64,000 nucleotides of DNA from Nilaparvata lugens (Eukaryota; Arthropoda; Insecta; Hemiptera; Delphacidae), in NCBI RefSeq assembly GCF_014356525.2, contig NC_052518.1, forward strand, positions 33,192,017 through 33,256,016. Direction: 5' to 3'. The notes beneath the pieces are model-generated. The model was not told where the DNA came from. It ran no database searches and saw nothing but the letters and a program-made list of their open reading frames with translations. Shown piece by piece: positions 17,225 through 30,500 of this stretch; positions within the stretch are counted from its first letter, which is position 1, and each line of letters begins with the position of its first letter. The translations under genes were made by a program, and so were the position numbers.

Positions 17225-18473
17225 CTTCACAAACAATTAAATCAATATTGTATTGCCATTGGAAAAAATACACCAAACAAACCATTATTTAAAATCACTT
17301 CACTTGTATGGGCTACGTTATTAAAAACAACAAGTACCCTTTTATTTTAAATTTTAAAATATTTCAAATATTTGTTGAAATGGTTAAAAGTTTAAAATGT
17401 TTCAATTAATGAAAGTGTACTTCATGCTTTTAATAATTTTCAACCATTATATATACATTTTTTGAGATACTAAATAATAACATAAAGGGCAAATGCAACA
17501 AAAAAGATATAACTAGTGATCTCCTAGGTTGCAGAACTCGCTCATGAACTGTTGTATTTATATTTGAAATCCGCAACTTGTAATTATACAGGGTTATTGC
17601 AAATTATGGAAACAGCTTATTATTTCTTTTGTAATGATAATTTTTCAGGAAGATTCAATGGCGATCCTATTTCAATTAAAAGAAGAAATACTTTTCTGTC
17701 GCTTCAAAATTTTTGTCCGCCATTTTGGATCCGTCATATGAATCCAAATTCATTTTTTTAAATAGGAAGGTGGTCGTGTAATAGATGATTTCGATGCATA
17801 ATTTCAAAAGAAAATGAATGGCAGAAACCGACATGGATATCTCAAACCGTTACAAAGATATTCACATTTAAAAATACTAATAATTCATACAAAATGAAAT
17901 AAATGAGTACATAATAGAATAGAATAAACGTTTATTGAATAAATAAGCTACCTTAAGCGAACATCAAAGAGGCTGCTTGACACTATTATACAAAACATGG
18001 TACTATTATACAAAACATGTAAATTCGTTAAATATACATATATCAGTGAACTTTATTTTTACTTAACAGTTAAATTTACTTATCAGTTTATTACACTGTT
18101 AAATTTACTTACAGAATTTACTCAACAGTTAAAATTATCTTGATATTAATTAATTAATTGTTGGCTCAGCTCTCAAAAATCTAAAGAGTGTTATAATATA
18201 TAGTCAACCTGAACTTACATACAAAAAATAGAACAGAATGAATTACACCAATACAATACATTAATAATGAGTTATGTTACATTTAAAGTGTAATTATTCA
18301 ACCCAATCTTTAAATTTCTTCTCAAAAGGCGCATATTAACAAACTCAGCACAATTATCGGGTAAATCATTGAAAGTTCTTGGTACAATGTAGATTAAGTT
18401 GTTTCTGGCTAAATTATTCGAAGTAAATGGTACAACATACCTCTCATTCAATGGCGATCCTAATGGCACATAC

Positions 18474-18519
<46 letters not shown>

Positions 18520-21500
18520 TTGTATTTCCATTAGGATGTATACAAAATAACAAGAAACACTAATATAGAATAATATTAATTACACTGTATAAATAGTTAA
18601 GTGATACAAAGGGCTGTAGATAGCGTATGTCGTGGGAAAAAAATATCACTTCTGCACACAAAAACATCTGAAAGGAAATAATTCCTTCCGAGGCAAAGGC
18701 CTATATGGGAGTCCCAGCACAAAAAATTAAACCAGAAACACTCTTATAATTTATATATGAAATAATAAACTGAGGTAAACTGAGGTAAACTGATGTATTA
18801 TTTACATTAATTAGTGAATGTTTGATTTAATTTGTTACTTAGTAGTAACGGTGCTTGTTTGGACTACAACTTACTAATTATGTGTTATTGATATTATTCA
18901 GAATCAGTCCTTTATAATTATACACTATTGGAATCGACTGTAGATTTCGGAGTCTGAGAAAATTAGAATCTCCTCAGGGTGGGCGGTCGTCTCCGTCACT
19001 CTTCGTTATCGTTTTATCGTTTGAAAGCAAACATCCAATGCTTCTACCTAAATCTTGTCATCTCAGTGAAGTCATAATGCGATCAATTTCATTGTGATTA
19101 TCTCCATACGGGTCCTCGCACCACTCAAGCTATCATATCTCGTAAATTTTGGATTACCTCTGCACGCAGTCTCATTGTTCATCGAATTCGTAAGTGCATT
19201 CGTTGTACACTTATGCGTTCGCGAACCACACAACCAATAATGTCTGATTTGCCTGATTTTCGCGTTAATATATCACCTGTTTTCACGTATGTAGGAGTAG
19301 ATTTCGCAGGGTCATTATTACAAAGGCCAGCCCTCTGAGAAATGCTAAAACATACAAGGGCTACTTATGTCTATTCATATGCTTAGCTGTTAAGGCTGTG
19401 CATTTGGAATTTGTTACTGCTTCAACTACAGAGGCTTTTCTAGCAGTATTCGACCGTTTCACGGCCAGAAGTGGTCTAGCATCGAATATGTACTCAGATA
19501 ATGGTCTGAATTTTGTTGGTGCAGCTAAACTTCTCTCAGAAGTCTATAAGATGTTATCTGAAAATAACAATGAAATTCAGGATGCTCTTGCAAAACGCCT
19601 AGTAACAAGGCAAACAAAATTTCGGAGGCATTTGGGAGGCAAACATAAAATCAGCAAAATTCCTACTGAAAAATAAAATTGGTAACTCCTGTATGGCTTA
19701 TGGGGAGTACTCTACATTATTTTGTCGTATTGAGTCTATTTTAAATAGTCGTCCACTATTAGAATCATCACCAGATCCGAATGAAGACATTCTTCTATTC
19801 TCGCCTGGACATTTTCTTACTCGGCGCCCTCTATTACAACCACTTGAAGTTCAACTGGATGATTCACCACCAGTTCATTTACGCTGGACTTGACTTCGTC
19901 AATTGATTCAAGGATTTTGGCGTATACCTTTCTGGAGTAAAAACTCTGATCCCCTTAAAAGTGGGTCAAATTGTAATTTTGAAAAATATCAACACTGTAC
20001 CTACTCTGTGGCCTCTCGGGCGTATAGAACAAATACATCCTGGACTTGACAATGTAACTCGTGTAGCAAGTGTGCGTACCTCCACTGGACTGATTAAGCG
20101 ACCTGTTAATCGCGTAATTATTCTACCAATTCATCAACTTTCTGTGTGTGTATATATATCCTAAACGGACTTATCATTAGGATATATTTCTTAGTTTTAG
20201 TGTTACGAATTTTATTGTGTCTTGTATGAACTTTTATTCACTTTTCATAGAATGAACCTTGGGTCATTCTAGGTGGGCGGTATGTTAAGGATTGTTATTT
20301 AAAATTTGATACGTATTCCCGCTCCTTCCTTTCCTAGCGCTATCACAAACTTAGTGCCACTTTAATGAACTATTACCAGCAGTGTGAACGTCAAGTGACG
20401 CTGTCTTCTTGTAGCGGAAGATGCGTCTACTCCAGCCAGTTGCTCTGCAATGAGCCCTGATACAACATGTCTCTATAAACTTCAACGTTACCGCCTTGCC
20501 GGTCCCACCTTTTAAAGGTAATTCCTTTTTCGCCCCACCCGGATGTAATGAGAAGGTTTTCGTGCGTCATATGGAGGCCGAAAGTGATTGTTTTCTGACC
20601 AGGCCGGTAAAAGTTTTACGGCCCTAGGGCTGTAAAGTAACCTTGAAGTCAGCTGATTCTGATTTGATGTGTACGTTTTTACAAAATAGTTTATGAAACG
20701 GAATCAGTTTATGCAACTAGGATTGGATAAAGTATTTTGCAAAATGATACTATCATTCTATTTGGATGAATGAAATACAAATTAGATATATTATAGACTA
20801 TTCAAATTCGATTTTCAGAGTAGGATAGAACTTCTAACCTCAACTTCCGATTGTAAGCATTGTTGACATCCAGATTGTCCAAATTTCAAGTGCGCTAAAA
20901 CAGCTGATCCAAAAAATTATCGTTATTTGTGTTTATTATTGAAGAATCAGAACATTCATAATAATATCATCTTATTGCCATTTAAAAGAATAAAAAAGTA
21001 TAAACTCAACCTCCCACATAAAAACATAATTGAACATAATATTTTAGGTTGTTTAGACAAAGTGAATTCTACCCATCTCAAGTACTGCGTTTACCACTAA
21101 ACCTGGTGGATAATTTTTGAACTACTTGAAACTACTAAAACCAACCAATTTTTTCGGACATGTTATTCATTATCAAAATTTGGGAACAGAATGGTTTGGG
21201 CCATGCCTATTGTTTTTTCCCGATCATATTCATAGGATTTGTAATTGTATTCACTGAAAATGAAAAAAAATACTTGGAGAATTTCCTGATATTCAGATTA
21301 CCTCACATTTGCTAGAGCTATGACCTTCCAGTTTTGCTTTCGGAAGTGCCTAATAAACAAATATTCTCATATATTGAAATTGAATGTATATATATATATA
21401 TTGTTTTATTTTTTTGTGTGGCGAAAAATAGCGTTCGCACCACGGGCAAAAATGTGTTTCCGGCTCTCAATCTTTTCTAGTCCGAGGCCTACGGCCTCGG

Positions 21501-24500
21501 ACTTGAAAACCGATTTCGAGCCGGAAAAGTCTCATTTTCGGCCCTAGGTGCAAAATATACTATTGTTATCTCATGTACTATAAGCGTGAGACTTCGGTCC
21601 TCCAAAGTTGTCTGAATCTCGTAACCATAGTTACCATTCGTTTTTTTCTTGTGGGAAGTTATGCAGCTCAAGACAGTTGGATCTAGAGTACTGCTGAATT
21701 TCGGAGATTGCTCGATGGAGATTTTCATTCTCTTTCTTCAACACTTTAATCTCTGAATCCTGTGCTTCAATTCTTTGAAATCACATAGTCATTTGCACTT
21801 GTTCAAGTTTGAGCTGTTCCAGAATGCTTTCGAAGTTTATGTTCATGTCTCCGATCATTATTGCTAGTTGCCAAGGATGACTTCATCGGGCTTCAAATGA
21901 GGTTCGAGAGTCAGACTCTGTCTCTTTTCCTGAGTACAATTAGCACACCGCCATGTCTTACTGTTGGTTGAATATTTAATCTCCGCGACTTTCATGTTGA
22001 CGCAACTAACACTCACTGCATTTAACTTCGACATCACTTCTAACTCTAAGAGACTTACTGCACACTTTGCTCGACATATTCATTTTTATAGTCTTCAGTT
22101 TAAAAAAAAAATATGAATCGAACTCCGATTATAAACAATAATTTCTATACGAGTAGAATGAAATAACCGTAATGGTTAGCAACACAGCTCTATCATTTAC
22201 TGATAAAGGAGCGCCGATCAACCGCTTCGCTTGACTGCTCATCATCTACTCATTCAAATCTAAAATCAAATTTTAGTTTTTCAAGTGTTAGTAAACACTA
22301 ATAGTGAATTCTACTCACATATTTACAACTTTGAACAAGGAAATGTGATCAGTCGTATTTTTAATGTACTCATTTATTCCATTTCTGTATAATTTATTTA
22401 TTGGTATCTTTAAATGAGAATATATTTGAAACGGTTTGAGCTATCGACGTGCGGTTTTCACCATTAATTTTCTCTTGAAATTCTGTTGGATTTCAAGATT
22501 CAATTTGAATGCATAAGTCAAACATGTTCAACATCTCATTGATTCAAGAAAACTTGAGGATCAAGTTTTGAATCAACAAAACTTAATGATGGGTCCACAC
22601 AAGGGTATATAGGAGGTTGCATTGATCCCATGGAGAACGTAGCTATGGTGTGACGTCATGCTCCGACCTCTCGGCTCGGCAGTCAAACACAAAAATGCCC
22701 AACTTTGAGCCTTCATAGCAAATAAAACATCACTACTACACAGATGTGACATCAACATTTTCAGCATTTTATCCACTTTGAATCTTACTACAATACAGTT
22801 TTTTTTAAATCCTATAAATGCTTCTAGCGGCACTATAGATTGACGCTTGACAAAGAAAAAATATTTTATGAGATGCTGTTTGTTAATCATAGCTGTGATG
22901 TATAGAGTGTGGTTCCTACTATTGCGATATAATAAAATATGCAACGTACAGATCACTCATAGCAATGCAAACTTCATTTTATGAAAGCAGCCAATCTATA
23001 GTGAGATTCATTTCAAACCATCAGCATTTCATATATAAATGCTTACCATTCAATCAATGCTGACAGTTTGAAGCAAATCTTACTGTCGCGATCGCGATAG
23101 TTTTTTGTTTTTTTATAGCTCTACATCCCATTGTGGGCTTTGGCCTCCTCCACAACATTCATCCAAACATTTCTATCCATTATAAATCCTCTCCATCCTC
23201 TATAACCCATCCTTATCAAATTATCCCTTATCTCATCTTCCCATCGTATTCTTGGTCTTCCTTGTTTTCTTCTCGAGTGAAGCTTCTCTTTAAGCGCTAT
23301 TTTTGGAATTCTGGTTTCATCCATCCTATAAATATGTCCGAAACATCTTATTGTCTGTGCCTTTATGAAGCGTACTATACTACAGCCTTTTATTAATATT
23401 TCAAGTTCATCATTGTTTCTCCTTCTCCACTCTTCTCCTTCTTTAACTGGACCGTACCGCGATCGCGATAGTATTGCTGAGGTTGGTAGCGCTGGCTACC
23501 CTGCATGGTTTACTGAAAGAGTGCTCTGTTGAATATACAATTTTTAAATAGTTTGTTCTGATATTGATAAAGTAAGCTATGGCCAAGTGTATTAGTGATC
23601 AGTGAGTTACCTGAATTGTCTATCCAAACGATGTAAACCGGTGAGTTGAATGAATTACATGAGCGAAACACAACACACAATGCTTGGTTAGCTTTGAAAT
23701 CCATTATTAGTTCCAGTTTTCACTTGTCAAATTTTACGTGAAGTCAACAAACTGTTTGTGTTAAACTGATAGTGTTTTGTCAGCAACCTGTACAACAGAG
23801 TTGAGGACCCGGTGCAATCAGCTGTTATTGCGGGCGCTTGTCTTATTGTTACCATAGCAACGAGTCAAAAACAATATTCCACTGTGAGCTGCTACTTGTC
23901 CTTGAAGATGTATGCGTGCGCACACTGACTGCTACCGTTCTGTCACTAGCCTGCAGCCGCGAAAGTGAAAGTCGATCGACGTGAGCATTATCAATATTCA
24001 GATAAGAAGCGGGATTTTGAGCGAGCCTTTTGAAAAACGTTTTCCACTGTCACGAGAAATAATAATTGACATTTTTCATTCTTATCCACCTGTTTTCTAT
24101 AGCCTACCACTGTTCCTTCTCATTCCTTTCATTATTCAGGAGCTTCCGCAGATACCTTGCCTTGAATGCTCTCTTGGCACTCTTTGCCTGTCCTGCCCAA
24201 TTTTTCCCCAATTTAATCAATAAAACAAAACGACTACTGTTTTGAATCAACTTCTCCAATATAAATAAAATAAAACTTCATTATGAATTGCGAAATAAAG
24301 AAATTTAAAACACAGAGAGGAGCTATCGCTATTGAGATTGATGGTTATAAGTTCAGGAAAGATCGAGCCATGGCGAATGGAAGAGTGTCGTTCAGATGCC
24401 TTAAAATCGGATGCTCAATGACGTTGAAGACTAACGCCGAGATGGAAAATGTATTAGAAACAAATGGGTCGCACAATCATAATGATTCAGTTTTGAATAC

Positions 24501-27500
24501 TACGAGTGAAGATGGTGTGAATGACGTTTCCATCCGTGAACGAATGTCTTATGCTGCAGTCCTTTCTTCTCCACCTAGTTCTTCTCCAATGATGCGTGAT
24601 ATGGGAGTAAATACACCCAATGCCAGAACTGTGTCGCCAGGAGGTGAGACTAACATTCGTACTGTTGAGCTACTCCAGCAACGAGACGACTTAATTTATT
24701 TGTCAGCCAGTCATGAGATGCAGATTGAATCACTCAATCAAAAACTAAATTCGCAAGCGGAGTTTATTAATTCAATAACTTCGAAATTTGAAGAAAAAAA
24801 TTTCCACCTTAAACGAAGGATTGAGTCCATGTCAGTGTCGATAGAAACATTGGAGTCGGACAATACTGCTCTGAGAAATGAATCTCTATCATCGAAAGGA
24901 GAAGCGGAGAAATGGAGGGAAATGTACGAGGAATTATTGAAATCTAAAACCGTTGATCCACCTTCTCAACGAAACTACAATCATATTATCATCGGAGAAG
25001 CGGAAACCGCCAAGGCCAGCGAGAAGAGTTTTTCCCGCCAAAATAGACATTCCAGATCGTTGCAGAGAGGAACAAATAGGCGAGTTGCTGTTTTCTCCGA
25101 TAGTCAAGGTCGGGATTTCTCGAGATTTCTGTCTACACGTATGGACGAGGATACTGTGATCACTGGAAACGTGTACAGTGGTGCTCCAGTGCAACATATT
25201 GCCGAAATGATCAGCTCTGACAAGGATCTTGAGAAGTTCACAATGAAAGACTTTGTTGTTCTGCTGGGTGGAACTAATAATTATGATTCGCTGTCTTCTG
25301 AATTGGATGTAGACTTAGTTGTGAATACAGTTGAAAGAATTATTAGAAGTACAAACTCAACAAATCTAATATTGTGTACAATTCCATATAGATACGATCT
25401 GCATGAGAACAATATCGTCAATAGACTTATTAAGATAACTAATACTAAGATTAGGTATATAGCCCGCAGTTCCAAAACAATGCTGCTTGACTTATATTAC
25501 TATAATCGCAGGTCCCACACACGTCAAGGGTTGCATCTGAATAGAGCCGGTAAAGTACATGCTTGTAGAGAGTTGTCTACTCTCATTTTGAGCAGAAATA
25601 GCAATCATGATGCTGTTCTTCCAGTTACGACCAATAGCACTAGCATTGTAGTCAATAAATCTATGCCATATGTAAGTAGAAATATTAAAGAAGTTTCGGG
25701 TAGATCTCAATTATTGGCGAAGAGCTTGAGCTTGAATTCGAGGGTAGATTGTAATAATAGTGTGTTGACTGTTGACAAAAATTTTTTGGATCAGACCAGG
25801 AGGAGGTATCTCAGTCTGTAGTAGAACTAATGGGTCCTGCTGTCATGAGTAACAGGGAAAATATCAAGCCAAGCCTCTGTGACCTGAAAATGTGCTTAAT
25901 CAATGCTCAGAGTCTGAGAAATAAAATAAGTGAACTGGAGCATTTATGTTACTCTAGTAATATTGATATCCTATGTATTGTTGAGCATTGGCTACTTGAT
26001 GGAGAAATAGAATTTTATGGCAAGTTAGGTGATTTGGATATTGTCAGTCATTTTTGTAGGAAAACCCCTTGGGGTGGAGCATCAGTCTACTTTAATAGCA
26101 GACTCTCCTTAACTGTAAATCCATTGGAATTAAGTGTTTTTGTGTTGAGGGTGTTGCAGAGTTTGCAGGTTTATCTGTTGCTGAATTATCACTGGTAGTG
26201 GTTGCTATGTATAGGCCTCCAGGTGGTGATGTTAACTTGTTTTTCAATAAGCTGGAACAATGCCTGACCTATTTACTATCAGCTGGCCTATTTCTTCTTG
26301 TTGGCACAGATCATAATTTCAATACAGTATACTCTCCCAATGAAATGAAGGACTTTATACATTTGATTCAGGGCTTTGGTATGCATAGCACAGTACAGGA
26401 GGCGACTAGGGGAAATGCATCTCTAGATTCTATCTTGACCAACCTCAAAAATGACAGCTACTCTGTTAATGTTAGTGGTAACCAGATATCAGATCACAAA
26501 CATGTATTTATGGATGTCAAACTGGCATATCTGGATAATCTGCCTAGGATGAGTAAATCCTTCAAGTTTAGGACTATGAGTGAAAGTGCTACTATATTAT
26601 TTGGTGCTGCATTGCAGTCCAACATTGGGGTATGGTTAAATATTGTAAGAGAATTACCAGGCAAGGAAATGTTTAATATTTTCTTTTTAAAGTTTAATGA
26701 ATTATTCAACTCTTTTTTCCCACTCAAGTCAAAAAATGTGAACATAAAATATAGTAGAGCTCCAATGAAATTAGGTAGACCTAGCAGACCAAAAGTTGAC
26801 TGGTACAGTCCCGAGATGGCCAGACTCAGAGATTTTATAATGATTGTATGTGACTTGGCCAAAATCAATCCCAACTTGATGAGCCTGTTGCGTAACCTTA
26901 GGCGCGAATATCGCTCAAAAATAAAAATTGCCAAACTAAATGCCAATGCCGAGTTTATTATTGAATCATCTAACCCAAGCAAAGCTGCATGGAGTCTAAT
27001 AAATCAGCATAGATCTCCCTCAGAAATGAAAGATGATTCTTTTGCATCAGCTGACGAATTCAACAATTACTTTGTTAAATCAGTGGAAAAACTTGTTAAT
27101 GAAATACAATTGAATTTAGATGATACTCCTATAAACCATACTCTGTTGCCTAGTGTTGTCTCTTCATTTAGTTGGAGTCCAGTAAGTGATCAGGATGTAA
27201 TAGATGCAACCAAAAATTTGAAAAAAGGTAACACAAGAGATATATATGGAATGACACCTAATTTTATGAAACAAATAATGCCGATTCTCGCTCCCTTGCT
27301 GGCATTCTTGTTTAATACATGCATATCAGAAGGCATTTTTCCTGACCAGCTGAAACTCTCTAGAACAGTACCAATTTTCAAAAAGGGTGTACGAAATAAT
27401 ACTTCTAGCTATAGGCCCATTTCTATCATTCCTATGATTGCCAAAATATTCGAGTACATTTTATTTCACCAATTGTACAACTACCTTGAAAAGCATCATC

Positions 27501-30500
27501 ATTTGGTATCAGCTCAGTTTGGTTTCAGGAAAAAAAAGTCAACGGTGTTGGCTGTTGAATCCCTTGTCCAGCATATTTTAAATCGTTTTGAAACCAGGGA
27601 ATCTACCTGCGCCTTACTATGTGACTTATCGCGTGCATTTGAGTGCATTCCACATGATATTCTCCTCTTGAAGTTAAAGTATTATGGTCTTAAAGATGAT
27701 GCGCTCAGGTTGACTGAATCCTATTTGGCAGATAGACAACAGATAGTGAGCTGGAACGGTGTTGACTCCCCACCACTGCCTGTTAGAAGGGGAGTTCCAC
27801 AGGGTTCAGTTTTGGGGCCTTTACTTTTCATTGTTTCAATAAACGATCTGTTCTATTGTTTATCTGGTAGGGCTTTGATGTTTGCCGACGATACCACTAT
27901 TTATGCATCCAGTTCCACAGTAGACCTTGCAAGAAACTCAGTTCTTGATCATTACAATAAAGCTAAAAAATGGTTCTCTATTAACAAACTTGTTTTAAAT
28001 GAAACTAAAACACAGGAAATCACATTTTCATTAAACAATGCTAGCGGGACAGACAACCCAGTTAAACTACTGGGTTTCATGCTGGATTCTAAACTATTAT
28101 GGGAACATCATGTTGAAATGATTTGCTCTAAGCTAAGCAGAAATATATTTCTATTGAGGAGACTAAAATGTGAGTTGCCTGATAATTATGTTAAACAAGC
28201 TTATTATGCTTTTTTCCATTCAATCCTGTCTTATGGTATCAGGTTATGGGGCCATTCCTCAGGTGTAAAAAAATATTAGTTTTACAGAAGAAAGCAGTCA
28301 GAATAATAAGCAATGCAGATTACCTAGATCATTGTAAACCTCTATTCAAGGAAAATTCAATATTAACAGTTTTCAATGAATTTCTGTATCAGTGCTTGAA
28401 AGAGATAAAATTGAGGGAAAATGTACTGACGGTTGCCAGTGATATTCACAATTATCCGACTAGGGCCAGTGGAGATCTGCATGTACCTAGGTGCAGACTC
28501 AGCAAATCTCTTTCGAGTTTTCCAATAGTGGGGATAAAATTTTTCAACCTTTTACCAGCCTCCTTCCGTACCCTTCCCCTGCCTGTATTCCTCAGACATT
28601 TAAGAAAATGGCTCATAGTAAATCCATTCTACTCTTTAGAGGAATTCAGGACAGTGGTAGGTAGATTAAATTATTAATGTCAACTATTACATGAAATAGT
28701 TAATTATAACGTAGCCCTATTATGGGTGAACTATTGAATGCTATTACTGTAATTGATATTGTTGTCTTTACTCATTTTAAGGATTTTTTATTATGTATTT
28801 TGACCTAATTATGATTTTATAATGCATTTTCCCATATTATGTGATCGTTGAAAATTTATAAACTATCAATTTATACTGTCTTTTAAGTCTGACACCAGAC
28901 CTGAGCCAGCCAGGTCACTCGATATTATGATTATTATTATACTGTACCTTCCGGGTAATGGTCTTCCACCACGACGATTCTACCCTTGCACTGCTTGGCG
29001 TTGGCAATTATGGTGGCTTGATCAATGGGCTTGATGGTGAAGGGATCTATGACCCGAGCTCCAATGCCGGCAGATGCCAGCTGCTCGCTAGCAGCCAGGA
29101 CTTCGTACAGTGTCACTCCTGCGCCAATCAACAACACCTCATCCTTCTGGCTGCTCTTCACAACCTTCGCCTTGCCGATCTATAACACATACATCTCATG
29201 GCCTTCAAACAACTTGTCAACACACATTGTAAGCTACACGCTACACCTACTATAAGTATTATCACATGCTGTAAATTATGTATAAATATTTATGTATTCG
29301 TGGTACAGTGATAGAGTGGACATTACTGTCCCAACTTCGCCACGTCAACAAATAAAAAAGAAACATTCTACTGTATAAACTCTAGTTATACAGTCCCTGT
29401 CCTGTAGCTTTACCTACCGATGAGGGCCACTACAGTTCAATACTACAAATTCAAAAACATCGAACATTTCTCAAAAGTTTCCAAGAAGCATAATCCTATA
29501 AAACTAATAATTAGGCACATTTCAGTTATTTCGAATTTTAACGTAAATTTACTCATTCAGTAGATAAATAGAATTCAATAAGAATCAGACTTGATTTGTA
29601 AGTAGTGTTCACTTTTCGTTTCCAACACAGTTTCCATCTCATATTAACCATGAAACTTTGCCAGCGCTTGTTGGATCAACGATTGGTCAACAATTCCTTG
29701 TGAACTAGTCACTTAAGTCTAGTTACTAGTTAGTTTCTATGTCTCTATCAAATGAATAAAAGTCGAGAAATTTTCATGACATGAAAAAATAGCCAATCGA
29801 GAAAAGTTTCTGTTTTTGATAATTTAGTGAATACATTGTGTATGAAATGTGAGGATTAATCTTAATTTATTTTTAAATTTACTTGAGACTAAGTCTTTTT
29901 GCAGAAATTCTGCAGAGCGTTACACATGACTACATGCGCGCGCTTCTACCATGCTAAGCAGGCGCTGAAGGAATAAGGAGTTCCAGAAGAGGAGCAAGAT
30001 GACGAAAGTTTTGTAGGAAGCTTCCTCCTTCATTTATAGGGACGGTCGAACCTAATGCTTCTGCAAAAGCATGGATATCATCCGCGAACCATAATTGTCT
30101 ACGTTTCAAAGACACGTGGGCAAAGCTAAAAGTTTACTACTGTACTATACATGCCATCACTCATGTAATGAGGTAAAGACAAGCAGGAGGTAAGACATAA
30201 TTCAATCACAATAATAGGTTTGAAATTGTAAGAAGAGAGGTAAATAAAGTGGTGCACATGCGCTCTGCTTTTCTTTACGTTTTAAAACAGCTTACTAAAC
30301 CGACAGGACAGCCTACGACAGAAATAAAAAAACTTTGAATGTAAAACTTTTTTTCTCTATTTTTTCAGATTATTATTTTTGGTTTTCATTTTTTATTACT
30401 TATGCTTACTTTAAAGAACTTTTTTCTGTTCAATGATGCTCCTGTAATGCGGGAGTGACCTTGTTATCAAGGTCATTTGCATGCAGTGTTTTATATCATA

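Larger units (their letters stand above)
24283..28940 (+). mobile_element. Nearly complete two-ORF LINE with FLYWCH/SGNH ORF1
   Basis: ORF1 (24283-25821) is followed after 8 bases by ORF2 (25830-28677: endonuclease, RT, C-terminal domain), a roughly 240-base 3' UTR and a (TTATTA)-type tail at 28922-28940. ORF1 is intact; ORF2 has two frameshifts. It lies antisense inside the last transketolase intron, and its tail almost touches the 5' splice site of that intron (28947-28946). Confidence 0.88.

Noticed and set aside
17034..17350. Plus-strand frames over 17034-17350
   Set aside because: Shadows of the last transketolase exon on the minus strand.
25821..25830. ORF1 of the 24283 LINE as an independent host esterase gene
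   Set aside because: ORF2 of a LINE follows after 8 bases, and the coiled coil plus zinc finger fit an ORF1 protein.
26494..26982. 162-codon minus-strand frame opposite the LINE ORF2
   Set aside because: Antisense shadow of a clear RT-coding region without recognisable domains.
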